A stretch of 64,000 nucleotides of DNA from Parvibaculaceae bacterium (GTDB lineage: Bacteria; Pseudomonadota; Alphaproteobacteria; Parvibaculales; Parvibaculaceae). Below the pieces are notes generated by a model, which did not search any database, was not told where the DNA came from, and saw only the letters and a list, made by a program, of their open reading frames with translations. The DNA lies in assembly GCA_028283765.1 (NCBI GenBank), contig JAPWJY010000008.1, positions 1,121,001-1,185,000 on the forward strand. The letters are read 5' to 3'. Both the position numbers and the translations under genes were made by a program. The first letter of the stretch is position 1; each line of letters starts with the position of its first letter. Shown here piece after piece: positions 1 to 7,718 of the stretch.

Positions 1-329
1 GGGGAAAGGCCCAGCTCGTCGAGCAGCGCTTCCGCCTCGTAGGATTCGGCGCCCCCCGCCATGACATAATCGAGCACGCTCGCCATCTCGCCGAAATCGG
101 GCATCTGCGGCAGATAGGCGACGCGGGTGCCCGGTTGCAGGAAGCGCTCCCCGCCGTCCGGCTCGACAAGGCCCGCCGCGATCCGCAGCAGGGTGGATTT
201 GCCCGTGCCGTTGCGTCCGACAAGGCAGAGCCGGTCGCCCCGGCCGAGCGAGAAGCCCGCGCCATCGATGAGGGCCTGATCGGCGAAACGGACGACAATG
301 TCCTTGAGCATGAGCAACGGAGGCGCCAA
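1..329 (-). CDS. ABC-F family ATP-binding protein, N-terminal part (cut by window edge)
   Basis: The minus strand reads as the first ~110 residues of an ABC ATPase. A Walker A GRNGTGKST lies near residue 40, followed by a Q-loop-like YLPQMPDF segment. With no membrane domain visible, the start resembles Uup/EttA-type ABC-F proteins, which act on ribosomes or stalled translation rather than in transport. The start is probably the TTG at 329, which has AAGGA six bases upstream; the in-frame ATG at 311 is the alternative. The signature motif and second ATPase domain lie outside the window, so the subfamily (Uup, EttA or other) cannot be set. It is divergent from the YcgN-like gene, about 125 bp apart. 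Confidence 0.75.
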   Translation of the reverse strand, partial: MAPPLLMLKDIVVRFADQALIDGAGFSLGRGDRLCLVGRNGTGKSTLLRIAAGLVEPDGGERFLQPGTRVAYLPQMPDFGEMASVLDYVMAGGAESYEAEALLDELGLS

Positions 330-455
330 GGGATTTCCTTAAAATGGATGGATTTGGCCCGCTTATATACCGATGAAGCGACAAGTCACAGGGCCGCCCG
401 CCGGATTCGGCCGGATTTGGATTGCGGGCAGGGCAAAGCCTGTGGCAAATGAACC

Positions 456-953
456 ATGGCCGAGCCCTTGCCCTTCTGGAAAACCAAGACCCTGGCGGAA
501 ATGACCGCGCCGGAATGGGAGAGCCTGTGCGACGGCTGCGGCAAGTGCTGCCTCGTCAAGCTGGAGGACGAGGACACCGGCGCGCTCGCCTTCACGGAAA
601 TCGCCTGCCACCTGCTCGATTGCCAGAGCTGCCAGTGCAAGGACTATGAGAACCGTTCGCAGATCGTGCCCGATTGCGTGAAGCTGACGCCGGAATCCCT
701 CGACGAGATCGACTGGCTGCCCGACAGCTGCGCCTACCGGCTGGTCGCGGACGGCGACGACCTGCCCAACTGGCATCCGCTGGTGAGCGGCGAGCGCGAC
801 AGCGTGCACCGGGCGGGCGCTTCGGTGCAGGGCCGGGTGCATCTGACCGACCGGGACGTGCCGCTCGAACATTTTCAGGATTATATCGCGGACTGGCCGA
901 TGGACTGGCCCGAAGACTGGCCAGCGGACGAGACTGCCGGGCGTTCCTCATAG
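456..953 (+). CDS. YcgN/YkgJ family cysteine-cluster protein (UPF0260)
   Basis: The 165-aa protein has the family's cysteine pattern near the N terminus: CDGCGKCC around residues 25-32, then a C-x6-C-x2-C-x-C series around 51-62 and a PDC motif near 73. The family is common in proteobacteria and is thought to bind a metal or Fe-S cofactor through these cysteines. Its reaction is unknown. The C-terminal end carries a small repeat of WPMDW/WPEDW type, which is usual for the family. Full length and with no sign of damage. It stands alone between the ABC-F gene and the GTA cluster. Confidence 0.85.
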   Translation: MAEPLPFWKTKTLAEMTAPEWESLCDGCGKCCLVKLEDEDTGALAFTEIACHLLDCQSCQCKDYENRSQIVPDCVKLTPESLDEIDWLPDSCAYRLVADGDDLPNWHPLVSGERDSVHRAGASVQGRVHLTDRDVPLEHFQDYIADWPMDWPEDWPADETAGRSS

Positions 954-995
954 TTTTCGCTTTATTTTGAGCGCGCCAACTTATCCCCACTTGTC

Positions 996-1048
996 GAGCG
1001 CGCGGACGATCCCATTTCTTCTCCATATCCAGAAATGTATCTGAACGG
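996..1048 (+). repeat. Copy 1 of a ~53-bp direct repeat upstream of the GTA cluster
   Basis: This non-coding stretch matches 1095-1148 at about 40 of 53 positions by eye, with one single-base gap. The longest exact block is TCCATATCCAGAA (1022-1034 and 1122-1134), spaced exactly 100 bp apart. The two copies flank the hairpin at 1055-1080. A duplicated regulator site or a remnant of a duplicated gene start would both fit. Confidence 0.6.
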
Positions 1049-1054
1049 ACGAAA

Positions 1055-1080
1055 CGGAATTATTTTCAAGAATAATTCCG
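1055..1080. repeat. Perfect 10-bp inverted repeat directly before the GTA g1 gene
   Basis: CGGAATTATT (1055-1064), a 6-base loop, and AATAATTCCG (1071-1080) form a perfect hairpin or dyad ending one base before the first possible ATG of g1. It is AT-rich in a GC-rich context. There is no T-run after it on the plus strand, so an operator is more likely than a terminator. Confidence 0.65.
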
Positions 1081-1081
1081 T

Positions 1082-1600
1082 ATGCGTCTTGATGGAGCGA
1101 GCGGTCGAGCCCATCTCATGGTCCATATCCAGAATTGCGCAGAAACGGCCGACTGGTCCCGCATCGAGCGGGACTATGTGGCCGGTGTCCGTCCCGTCAT
1201 CGAAATCGCGAACGAGGCGGGGATGCCCGTGGGCGTGCTCGTGCGCGAAGTACGCCGTCGCGGCTGGCCGCTCAGGACCGGCAAGAAGAAAGCCGGATCG
1301 CGCCATGGCCTTGCCGCCCGGCTGAAAAAGCTGATCGAGGCGGAAATAGAAGACATAGAGGGACAGGAGCTGGGCGAGCGCAACGCGGCTGATCGCGAGC
1401 GCGACGCCCGCCGCCTGTCCTCGTTGCTGGGTTCGCTCGGCAAGCTTTTCGAGATCGAGCGCGACCAGTCAAAGGGGAAAAAGACCCCGGTCAGGAAGGG
1501 GGAAGGCGATGCTTTCATCCAGGAGCTTGAACGCCGCCTCGCTCGCATCGCAGCCGCCGGACATCCGGCTGAAATTCCTGAAGAGCCTCAACCCGCGTGA
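1082..1600 (+). CDS. GTA small terminase-like protein (g1)
   Basis: The 172-aa protein occupies the g1 position, directly before the large terminase. In RcGTA, g1 is the small terminase (TerS). The N-terminal third (residues ~24-62, DWSRIERDYVAG onward) reads as a helix-turn-helix, and residues ~80-150 are charged and coiled-coil-like. Its 3' end overlaps the large terminase start by 92 bp, implying translational coupling. The start is uncertain: the ATG at 1082 abuts a hairpin and has no clear ribosome binding site, while the ATG at 1118 would give a 160-aa protein that keeps the HTH. The assignment rests mainly on position and on size and shape; sequence recognition is weaker. Confidence 0.7.
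   Translation: MRLDGASGRAHLMVHIQNCAETADWSRIERDYVAGVRPVIEIANEAGMPVGVLVREVRRRGWPLRTGKKKAGSRHGLAARLKKLIEAEIEDIEGQELGERNAADRERDARRLSSLLGSLGKLFEIERDQSKGKKTPVRKGEGDAFIQELERRLARIAAAGHPAEIPEEPQPA
1095..1148 (+). repeat. Copy 2 of the ~53-bp direct repeat, inside the 5' end of g1
   Basis: This is the partner of the element at 996-1048, with the exact core TCCATATCCAGAA at 1122-1134. It overlaps the alternative g1 start codon at 1118, so the two copies could be regulatory sites on both sides of the real start. Confidence 0.6.
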
Positions 1601-2819
1601 AGCGGAACGATTGACCGGCCACTGGCCGTTCTGGGCGCGCACCGACCAGTTGCCGCCCGAAGGCGACTGGACGACATGGCTGGTGCTGGGGGGACGGGGT
1701 GCAGGCAAAACCCGCACAGGCGCCGAATGGGTGCGCGAGGAAGTGACGCGCGGCCGGGCCGGGCGGATCGCGCTCATCGGCGAAACCTATAATGACGTGC
1801 GCGAGGTGATGATCGAGGGGCCTTCGGGCCTGCGCTCGCTCAGCATGGGCGACGAGCGGCCGCGCTATGAAGCGACAAGGCGGCGTCTGCTCTGGCCCAA
1901 CGGCGCGGTGGCGCAGGCCTTTTCGGCGACGGAACCAGACGGGCTGCGCGGTCCGCAGTTCGATGCGGCCTGGACCGATGAACTGGCCAAGTGGCGCTAT
2001 GCGGATGCGGCCTGGGACATGCTGCAATTCGGCCTGCGGCTGGGCGAACGGCCCCGGCAGGTGGTGACGACGACGCCGCGCCCGGTGCCGATCCTGAAGC
2101 GGCTGCTGGCGGATGCGTCCACCGTGACGAGCCGCGCCGCGACATATATGAACCGGGCCCATCTCGCGGAAGCGTTTCTGGGGCAGGTGATCGCGCGCTA
2201 TGAGGGCACAAGGCTCGGGCGGCAGGAACTCGATGCGGAACTGATCGAGGACAATCCCGATGCGCTGTGGCAGCGCGAGGGGATCGAGCGCACGCGAGTG
2301 CGGCGCGAACCGGAGATGCGGCGCATCGTCGTCGCCATCGACCCGCCGGCGACGTCGGGACCCGATGCGGACGAATGCGGAATCATAATCGCGGGGCTGG
2401 GCGCAGACGGACGGGGCTATGTTCTTGACGACCGCTCGGGCGGCGGCCTTTCGCCGCTTGCCTGGGCGCGGCGCGCGGCGGAAGCGTTCCGCTTTCATCA
2501 GGCCGACCGGATCGTGGCGGAAGCCAATCAGGGCGGCGACATGGTTTCCACGATCATGCGTCAGGTGATGCCCGACGCGCCGGTGAAACTGGTGCGGGCG
2601 ACGCGCGGCAAGCGGGCCCGGGCGGAGCCGGTGGCGGCGCTTTACGAACAGGGGCGGGTATCGCATGTGGGGGCTTTCGCGAAACTGGAGGACCAGCTTT
2701 GCGACCATGTGCCGGGAGAAGGCGCAAAGAGCCCCGACCGGCTGGATGCGCTGGTCTGGGCGCTGACGGAACTGATGCTGGACGGCGAAGCGGGCGCGCC
2801 CAAGGTGCGGACCTTGTGA
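1509..2819 (+). CDS. Phage/GTA terminase large subunit (g2)
   Basis: The DNA-packaging motor ATPase-nuclease. Of 436 aa, residues 61-69 hold the Walker A GGRGAGKTR and residues ~151-158 the Walker B-like FDAAWTDE. The C-terminal nuclease shows VVAIDPPAT (D278) and a late RLDALVWAL acidic motif. Length and motif spacing match the DNA-packaging terminase of RcGTA-type clusters, which packages host DNA by headful. It overlaps g1 and is followed 73 bp later by the portal gene. No truncation is seen. The precise start is not critical: there is no strong ribosome binding site, as expected for a coupled gene. Confidence 0.93.
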   Translation: MLSSRSLNAASLASQPPDIRLKFLKSLNPREAERLTGHWPFWARTDQLPPEGDWTTWLVLGGRGAGKTRTGAEWVREEVTRGRAGRIALIGETYNDVREVMIEGPSGLRSLSMGDERPRYEATRRRLLWPNGAVAQAFSATEPDGLRGPQFDAAWTDELAKWRYADAAWDMLQFGLRLGERPRQVVTTTPRPVPILKRLLADASTVTSRAATYMNRAHLAEAFLGQVIARYEGTRLGRQELDAELIEDNPDALWQREGIERTRVRREPEMRRIVVAIDPPATSGPDADECGIIIAGLGADGRGYVLDDRSGGGLSPLAWARRAAEAFRFHQADRIVAEANQGGDMVSTIMRQVMPDAPVKLVRATRGKRARAEPVAALYEQGRVSHVGAFAKLEDQLCDHVPGEGAKSPDRLDALVWALTELMLDGEAGAPKVRTL

Positions 2820-2892
2820 TTGATTTTCTCGCTCTCCCCCAAGGGAGCGGGATGCCTTTGAAGGCAATCTTCCAATTACCGGAGAGCGGAAC

Positions 2893-4107
2893 ATGGCGCG
2901 TGAAAGCGTGTGGGCGCGGCTGTGGCCGCGCCGTGAGATGGAGAGTGCGTCTCCGGCCGAAACGAAGCGCAGCCGGGCGGGCGGCATTGTCGCCATCGAG
3001 TGGCGTGGCCAGCCGGCATGGACGCCGCGCGACTATCTGGCGCTGGCGGATGAGGGTTTTGCCCGCAACGCCATCGCTTATCGCTGTGTGCGGATGATCT
3101 CGGAGGCTGCTGCTTCGGTGCCGTGGCTGCTTTATGAAGGCAAACGGGAACTGGAAACGCATCCGCTGCTCGATCTCATCAACCGGCCCAATCCCAATGA
3201 AGCCGGGCCGGACCTGTTCGAAGCCTGGTACGGGTTTCTGCAGGTGGCGGGCAACGCCTATATGGAGCGGGTCGATCTCGACGGGGCTCCACGCGAACTC
3301 TATGCGCTGAGACCGGACCGGATGAAGGTGGTGCCGGGGGACAGCGGCTGGCCGCAGGCCTATGACTATACGGTGGACGGGCGCAGCGTGCGCTTCGCCC
3401 ATGACGCCGCGCGGGGACATGCGCCGATCCTGCACATGAAGCTCTTCAACCCCCGCGACGATCATTACGGCATGAGCCCGCTGGAAGCGGCGGCCTTTGC
3501 GGTCGACATTCACAATGCGGCGGGGGCCTGGAACAAGGCGTTGCTGGACAATGCAGCAAGGCCGAGCGGGGCGCTCGTCTATCGCGGGGGCGACGGCAAC
3601 GCGAACCTGACCGACGACCAGTTCAACCGGCTCAAGCAGGAACTGGCCGACAATTACCAGGGCGCCGCCAATGCGGGCCGCCCGCTGCTGCTGGAGGGCG
3701 GCCTTGACTGGACGGGCATGGGCCTGACGCCGCAGGAGATGGACTTCATCGAGGCCAAACATGTGGCGGCGCGCGAGATCGCGCTTGCCTTCGGCGTGCC
3801 GCCGATGCTGCTCGGCATTCCCGGCGACAACACGTTTTCAAACTATCAGGAGGCGAACCGGACCTTGTGGCGGCAGACCGTGCTGCCGCTGGTCGGGCGC
3901 ACGGCGCGCGCGCTGACGCATTGGCTTGAACCAGCCTTCGGCAACGGTCTGAAGCTCTGGTACGACACCGACGCCATTGACGCGCTGTCGAGTGAACGCG
4001 AGGCGCTGTGGGCGCGGGTGAATGCGGCGGGCTTTCTCAGCGATGAGGAAAAGCGCGCGGCGGTGGGCTATGGCGCGCGCCGGAAAGAAGGGCGGGGGAA
4101 GACATGA
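2893..4107 (+). CDS. Phage/GTA portal protein, HK97 family (g3)
   Basis: The portal forms the dodecameric ring at the capsid vertex through which DNA enters. The 404-aa sequence has the family hallmarks: an early RCVRMISEAAASVPW helix, NRPNPNEAG, and late PPMLLGIPGDNTFSNYQEA. The length fits RcGTA-type portals. The start ATG has CGGAGAG upstream. The gene overlaps the following one by 4 bp (ATGA), the usual GTA arrangement. Confidence 0.93.
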   Translation: MARESVWARLWPRREMESASPAETKRSRAGGIVAIEWRGQPAWTPRDYLALADEGFARNAIAYRCVRMISEAAASVPWLLYEGKRELETHPLLDLINRPNPNEAGPDLFEAWYGFLQVAGNAYMERVDLDGAPRELYALRPDRMKVVPGDSGWPQAYDYTVDGRSVRFAHDAARGHAPILHMKLFNPRDDHYGMSPLEAAAFAVDIHNAAGAWNKALLDNAARPSGALVYRGGDGNANLTDDQFNRLKQELADNYQGAANAGRPLLLEGGLDWTGMGLTPQEMDFIEAKHVAAREIALAFGVPPMLLGIPGDNTFSNYQEANRTLWRQTVLPLVGRTARALTHWLEPAFGNGLKLWYDTDAIDALSSEREALWARVNAAGFLSDEEKRAAVGYGARRKEGRGKT

Positions 4108-4358
4108 TGAGGGCTGATGAAGAAAGCCGGAGCTGGCGCATCGACCGGCGCGTGCCTTTGGCGCTTGTTTGCGCCGTGATGATGCAGACGGGCGTGGGGC
4201 TGGTGTGGGCGGGTTCCGCCGCGCAACGCCTCGACATGCTGGAAACGGGCGCGGACGAGAGCCGGGAGCTGATCGAGCGGACGACCCGGCTGGAGGAGCG
4301 CACCCGCAGCATCGACGCCACGGTGACGCGCATCGAAGCCAAGCTCGACAAGAACTAG
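4104..4358 (+). CDS. Small GTA membrane/coiled-coil protein (g3.5-like)
   Basis: The 84-aa protein lies between portal and protease, where RcGTA-type clusters have g3.5. Residues ~17-36 form one hydrophobic segment (VPLALVCAVMMQTGVGLVW). The remainder is a charged heptad-rich coiled coil (LDMLETG through RIEAKLDKN). Role unknown. It overlaps the portal stop by 4 bp and is followed by a strong terminator-like palindrome. Confidence 0.75.
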   Translation: MMRADEESRSWRIDRRVPLALVCAVMMQTGVGLVWAGSAAQRLDMLETGADESRELIERTTRLEERTRSIDATVTRIEAKLDKN

Positions 4359-4383
4359 TTTGTTGACGGATTTACATGATTAC

Positions 4384-4409
4384 AGGCGCCCGCGGGCGCC
4401 TTTTTCTTT
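4384..4409 (+). terminator. Rho-independent terminator-like hairpin inside the GTA operon
   Basis: A perfect 18-bp palindrome AGGCGCCCGCGGGCGCCT (4384-4401) runs into TTTTTCTTT. It lies between g3.5 and the protease gene, in the coding direction of the cluster. It has textbook terminator form, so it should reduce read-through or mark a new transcription unit. Confidence 0.8.
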
Positions 4410-4415
4410 GGGGCG

Positions 4416-4967
4416 ATGATGATGCAGCAGGCAGGACGGACGGGGCGAAAGCCGGATTATGAGCGCAAGGCCATTCCCTTCGACTTCAAGAGTGTGAAGG
4501 CGGATGGCCAGTTCCAGGGCTATGCGAGCCTGTTCGGCAAGGTGGATCTGGGACGGGACATGGTGATGCCCGGCGCGTTCCGCAGTTCGCTGGAAGCGCG
4601 CGGCGCGCGCGGCGTGAAGCTGCTCTATCAGCATGACCCCAATGAACCCATCGGCGTCTGGCTGGACATAAAGGAAGACATGCGCGGGCTGCTGGTGGAA
4701 GGCCAGTTGCTGATTTCGCTCGCCCGGGCGCGCGAGGTTCAGGCGCTGATGAAGGCGGGCGCGCTCGACGGGCTTTCCATCGGCTTTCATCCGACCAAGG
4801 CGAAGACGGACGAGAAATCCGGCCTGAGGAAGCTATACGAGGTCGATCTCTGGGAGATTTCCATCGTGACGTTTCCGATGCAGCCGCAGGCGCGCATCCA
4901 CGCCATGAAGCAGGCTGGGCACGCCATGAAGCAAGCGGGACACGCCCTGAAGCAGGCCGGATGGTGA
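4416..4967 (+). CDS. HK97-family prohead protease (g4)
   Basis: The maturation protease that removes the capsid scaffold domain. It is 183 aa. The catalytic pair is visible as YQHDPNEPIG (H73) and LDGLSIGF (S121), followed by the family's LWEISIVTFPM block. Three consecutive ATGs open the gene, with TGGGG upstream. The C terminus ends in three repeats of HA(M/L)KQAG, encoded by a 21-bp DNA repeat, so the tail length may vary between strains. It is followed 43 bp later by the capsid gene. Confidence 0.9.
   Translation: MMMQQAGRTGRKPDYERKAIPFDFKSVKADGQFQGYASLFGKVDLGRDMVMPGAFRSSLEARGARGVKLLYQHDPNEPIGVWLDIKEDMRGLLVEGQLLISLARAREVQALMKAGALDGLSIGFHPTKAKTDEKSGLRKLYEVDLWEISIVTFPMQPQARIHAMKQAGHAMKQAGHALKQAGW
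4899..4961 (+). repeat. Three 21-bp tandem repeats in the protease C terminus
   Basis: Units at 4899-4919, 4920-4940 and 4941-4961 each start CACGCC(A/C)TGAAGCA and encode HAMKQAG, HAMKQAG and HALKQAG. Unit size is a multiple of 3, so gain or loss of units would keep the frame. The gene stops two codons later. Confidence 0.9.
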
Positions 4968-5010
4968 ATCCAGAACCGGAAGACCATCCCTTTTTTGAAG
5001 GAACACACCA

Positions 5011-6327
5011 ATGACCATGAGACAGACGGGCGTGCCTCGCGTCGGGGCGTCGCTGAAAGCGGATATTGCGCCGGAGGAGGGCGCGCCGGAGCGCAAGAGC
5101 TTCGGCGAAGGGCGGCCTCTTACGGGCGACGTGCGCGATGCGATGGACGAATTCATGTCCGCGTTCGACGCCTTCAAGGATGCGAACGACGAACGGCTCG
5201 GCCAGATCGAGCGCAAGCTTTCCGCCGACGTGGTGACGGAAGAAAAGGTGGAGCGCATCAACCGCGCGCTCGACCGGCAGAAGAAGACCGTCGACGATCT
5301 GGCGCTGGCGCTCGCCCGCCCGGAACTGGGCACGGAGCGGGGCGACCCGGCGCGGCGCGAGCACAAGGACGCCTGGACGCTTTATGTGCGCAAGGGCGAG
5401 ATGCACGGGCTGCGCCAGATCGAGGCGAAGGCGCTTTCCGTGCAGTCCGATCCCGATGGCGGCTATCTGGTGCCGAGCGAGACGGAGCGGCTGATCGACC
5501 GGATCGTGACGCAGGCATCTCCGATCCGGTCAATTGCAGGCGTACGCCAGATCAGCGGCGCGAGCTACAAGAAGCCTTTCACCACCTCCGGCCTTTCCTC
5601 GGGCTGGGTCGGGGAAACGGAATCACGCGGAGAGACCCAGAGCCCGCAGCTCTCGGAACTCGAATTTCCGGCGATGGAGCTTTACGCCATGCCCTCGGCC
5701 ACGAGCACGCTGCTCGATGACGCCGCCATCAACATCGACCAGTGGCTGGCCGAGGAAGTGCAGACGGTGTTCGCCGAGCAGGAGGGCGCGGCCTTCGTAA
5801 ATGGCGATGGCGTGCGCAGGCCGCGCGGCTTTCTCTCCTATCCCGTGGTGGCCGATGCGAGCTGGAGCTGGGGCAATGTCGGGTACATCACCACGGGCGT
5901 GCCGGGAGATTTCGACTCGACCGGACCTTGCGATGAACTGATCGATCTCACCTTCGCGATCAAGGCCGGCTATCGCGCCAACGCCAGCTTCGTGATGAAC
6001 CGGCGCACCCAGGCGCGCATCCGCAAGATGAAGGACCAGGAGGGCAACTATCTCTGGCAGCCCGGCCTGACCGCGGGCATGCCGGCCACGCTGCTGAATT
6101 TTCCGGTGACGGAAGCCGAGGACATGCCCGATGTGGCGGCCAACAGCCTCTCCATCGCGTTCGGCGATTTCAAGCGCGGCTATCTCATCGTCGACCGGCT
6201 CGGCGTGCGCGTGCTGCGCGATCCCTACAGCGCCAAACCCTACGTGCTTTTCTATACGACCAAGCGCGTGGGCGGCGGCATCCAGAATTTCGAGGCGCTG
6301 AAGCTTCTGAAATTCGGCACGGCCTGA
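5011..6327 (+). CDS. Phage/GTA major capsid protein, HK97 fold (g5)
   Basis: The head shell protein, 438 aa. Residues ~1-115 form a charged, coiled-coil-rich scaffold (delta) region likely removed by the g4 protease. The HK97 core follows with SDPDGGYLVPSE, YKKPFTTSGLSSGWVGE and the E-loop/A-domain segments to the C-terminal VGGGIQNFEALKLLKF. The start ATG has GAAGGAAC upstream. The repeated TTTTTTGAAGG leader and the terminator hairpin before g4 suggest that protease plus capsid form their own expression block. Confidence 0.93.
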   Translation: MTMRQTGVPRVGASLKADIAPEEGAPERKSFGEGRPLTGDVRDAMDEFMSAFDAFKDANDERLGQIERKLSADVVTEEKVERINRALDRQKKTVDDLALALARPELGTERGDPARREHKDAWTLYVRKGEMHGLRQIEAKALSVQSDPDGGYLVPSETERLIDRIVTQASPIRSIAGVRQISGASYKKPFTTSGLSSGWVGETESRGETQSPQLSELEFPAMELYAMPSATSTLLDDAAINIDQWLAEEVQTVFAEQEGAAFVNGDGVRRPRGFLSYPVVADASWSWGNVGYITTGVPGDFDSTGPCDELIDLTFAIKAGYRANASFVMNRRTQARIRKMKDQEGNYLWQPGLTAGMPATLLNFPVTEAEDMPDVAANSLSIAFGDFKRGYLIVDRLGVRVLRDPYSAKPYVLFYTTKRVGGGIQNFEALKLLKFGTA

Positions 6328-6337
6328 GGAGGGCTAC

Positions 6338-6769
6338 ATGCGAGATCTACATAACAATATCAAGCTGGCGTCGAGCCTCATTCCGGCGGTGACGCTGGCT
6401 GCCCGCGCGGGCGCGCCCGTCGACCGGCGCGGCTTCCAGTCGGTCGACTATCTGGTGCTGGTCGGCACGAACGGCAACGCGCTTTCAGCTTCGGTCAAGC
6501 TGGAACTCAAAATCGAGACGTCGGAAGATGGCACGAACTGGACGCCGGTGACGGACTCCAGGCTGGTGCAGGGGGCGAGCGTTACCGCCGTCGGAATTTT
6601 CCTGAGCCTCGATGCGGCGGCGAAGACGGCGCAGGAATACCGGCTCGGCCTGCTCGGCAACGATCGCTACAGCCGGGTTTCCATAGTCGTGACCGGCACA
6701 CACGCCACAGGCACCCCGATCGGCGTGGTCGCCCTGCTCTCGCACGCCAGCGTGAAGCCGGCTGCCTGA
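6338..6769 (+). CDS. Small phage protein after the capsid gene (possible head decoration), unknown
   Basis: The 143-aa protein is predicted mostly beta (alternating hydrophobic strands such as DYLVLVGTNG and VKLELKIETSEDGTNW). Proteins of this size and style often follow capsid genes in alphaproteobacterial phages and GTA-like clusters, and may be head-decoration or fibre proteins. RcGTA has no equivalent that I recognise in this position. The gene starts 10 bp after the capsid stop with GAGGAGGG as ribosome binding site. Function is inferred from position only. Confidence 0.6.
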   Translation: MRDLHNNIKLASSLIPAVTLAARAGAPVDRRGFQSVDYLVLVGTNGNALSASVKLELKIETSEDGTNWTPVTDSRLVQGASVTAVGIFLSLDAAAKTAQEYRLGLLGNDRYSRVSIVVTGTHATGTPIGVVALLSHASVKPAA

Positions 6770-6778
6770 TCATCAGGC

Positions 6779-6816
6779 GTGCCCCGCGCGGGATGCGGGG
6801 CACAACTTCTTTTCCC
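6779..6816 (+). terminator. Second terminator-like hairpin inside the GTA cluster
   Basis: GTGCCCCGC (6779-6787), a 7-base loop and GCGGGGCAC (6795-6803) form a perfect 9-bp stem followed by AACTTCTTTTCCC. It lies between the post-capsid gene and the adaptor gene g6. The T-run is imperfect, so a partial terminator or processing hairpin is the safer reading. Confidence 0.65.
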
Positions 6817-6828
6817 GATGGAACGATC

Positions 6829-7389
6829 ATGACGCTCATTCTGCTGGAAGGCCCGGCGCTGGAGCCGGTGACGCTCGCGCAGGCGCGCGCCTATCTGCGC
6901 CTTGACGCGACCGATGAGGACACGCTGGTGCCGGCGCTGATCAGCGTGGCCCGGACGAGCCTTGAAACGGAACTGCGCCGGGCCTTCATAAGTCAGCGCT
7001 GGACCCTGCTGCCCGACCGCTGGCCGGGTTCGTCCGTGACGATACCATTGACGCCGGTGCAGAGCATCGATGCGGTGCGGGTTTCGGGCATCACGCTCGC
7101 GGCTGACTCTTATGCCTGTGAATGCAGACGCGACCCCGCCGTGATCCATGGCAGGGCGGGCATGGGCTGGCCGCTTCCCGCGGACCCCGCAGGCGGGATC
7201 GAGATCGATTTCACGGCGGGCTATGGCGATGCGGCCGATGACGTGCCCGCGCCGGTCCGCCAGGCGATATTGATGCTCGCCGCTCACTGGTTCGAGACGC
7301 GGGAACCGGTGGCGATGGGAACGCCTGTGCTGGAAATGCCGTTCACCGTTTCGCGGCTGATCGAGCCTTACCGGAGGCCGAGATTGTGA
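6829..7389 (+). CDS. Head-tail connector protein (g6; phage gp6/gp8-like adaptor)
   Basis: The 186-aa protein starts MTLILLEGPALEPVTLAQARAYLRLD, the typical opening of adaptor proteins that sit below the portal. It also shows a central TPVQSIDAVRV and a C-terminal VRQAILMLAAHWFETRE helix. The ATG at 6829 fits the family start better than an upstream ATG in the hairpin region. It overlaps g7 by 4 bp (GTGA). Confidence 0.88.
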   Translation: MTLILLEGPALEPVTLAQARAYLRLDATDEDTLVPALISVARTSLETELRRAFISQRWTLLPDRWPGSSVTIPLTPVQSIDAVRVSGITLAADSYACECRRDPAVIHGRAGMGWPLPADPAGGIEIDFTAGYGDAADDVPAPVRQAILMLAAHWFETREPVAMGTPVLEMPFTVSRLIEPYRRPRL

Positions 7390-7718
7390 GCGGCAGGATC
7401 GGCCCGCTGCGCGAGCGGGTGACCATCGAGCAGGCCAGCATGGTGTTCGACGATGCGGGTGGCCATACGCTTTCATGGACCCCGATTGCCACCGTCTGGG
7501 CGCAGGTGGAAAACCGCAGCGGCAGCGAAGTGGTGGTGGGCGAACGGATCGAAAGCCGAGGCACGCGGCGGGTGCGCATCCGCAGGCGCACGAACATCGG
7601 GCCGGGCATGCGTCTGGTCTGGGGCAGCAAGGTGCTCGACATTCGCGCGGTGACGGACTCGGCCAGCGGGGCGGGCTATATCTGGCTGATCTGCGATGAG
7701 GTTTCCTATGGCGCTTGA
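7386..7718 (+). CDS. Phage head closure / head-tail adaptor protein (g7)
   Basis: The 110-aa protein has the head-closure pattern: GPLRERVTIEQ, then WAQVENRSGSEVVVGERIESRGTRRVRIR, and the late LVWGSKVLDIRAV strand. It is thought to seal the portal and receive the tail. It begins with GTG overlapping the g6 stop, and its own end overlaps the g8 start by 11 bp, so translation of g6-g7-g8 looks coupled. Confidence 0.88.
   Translation: MSGRIGPLRERVTIEQASMVFDDAGGHTLSWTPIATVWAQVENRSGSEVVVGERIESRGTRRVRIRRRTNIGPGMRLVWGSKVLDIRAVTDSASGAGYIWLICDEVSYGA

Noticed and set aside
1515-2996. A long open frame on the minus strand across the terminase gene (~490 codons)
   Set aside because: It is the antisense frame of a GC-rich gene; the protein is His/Arg/Pro-rich without any motif, while the plus strand has clear Walker motifs.
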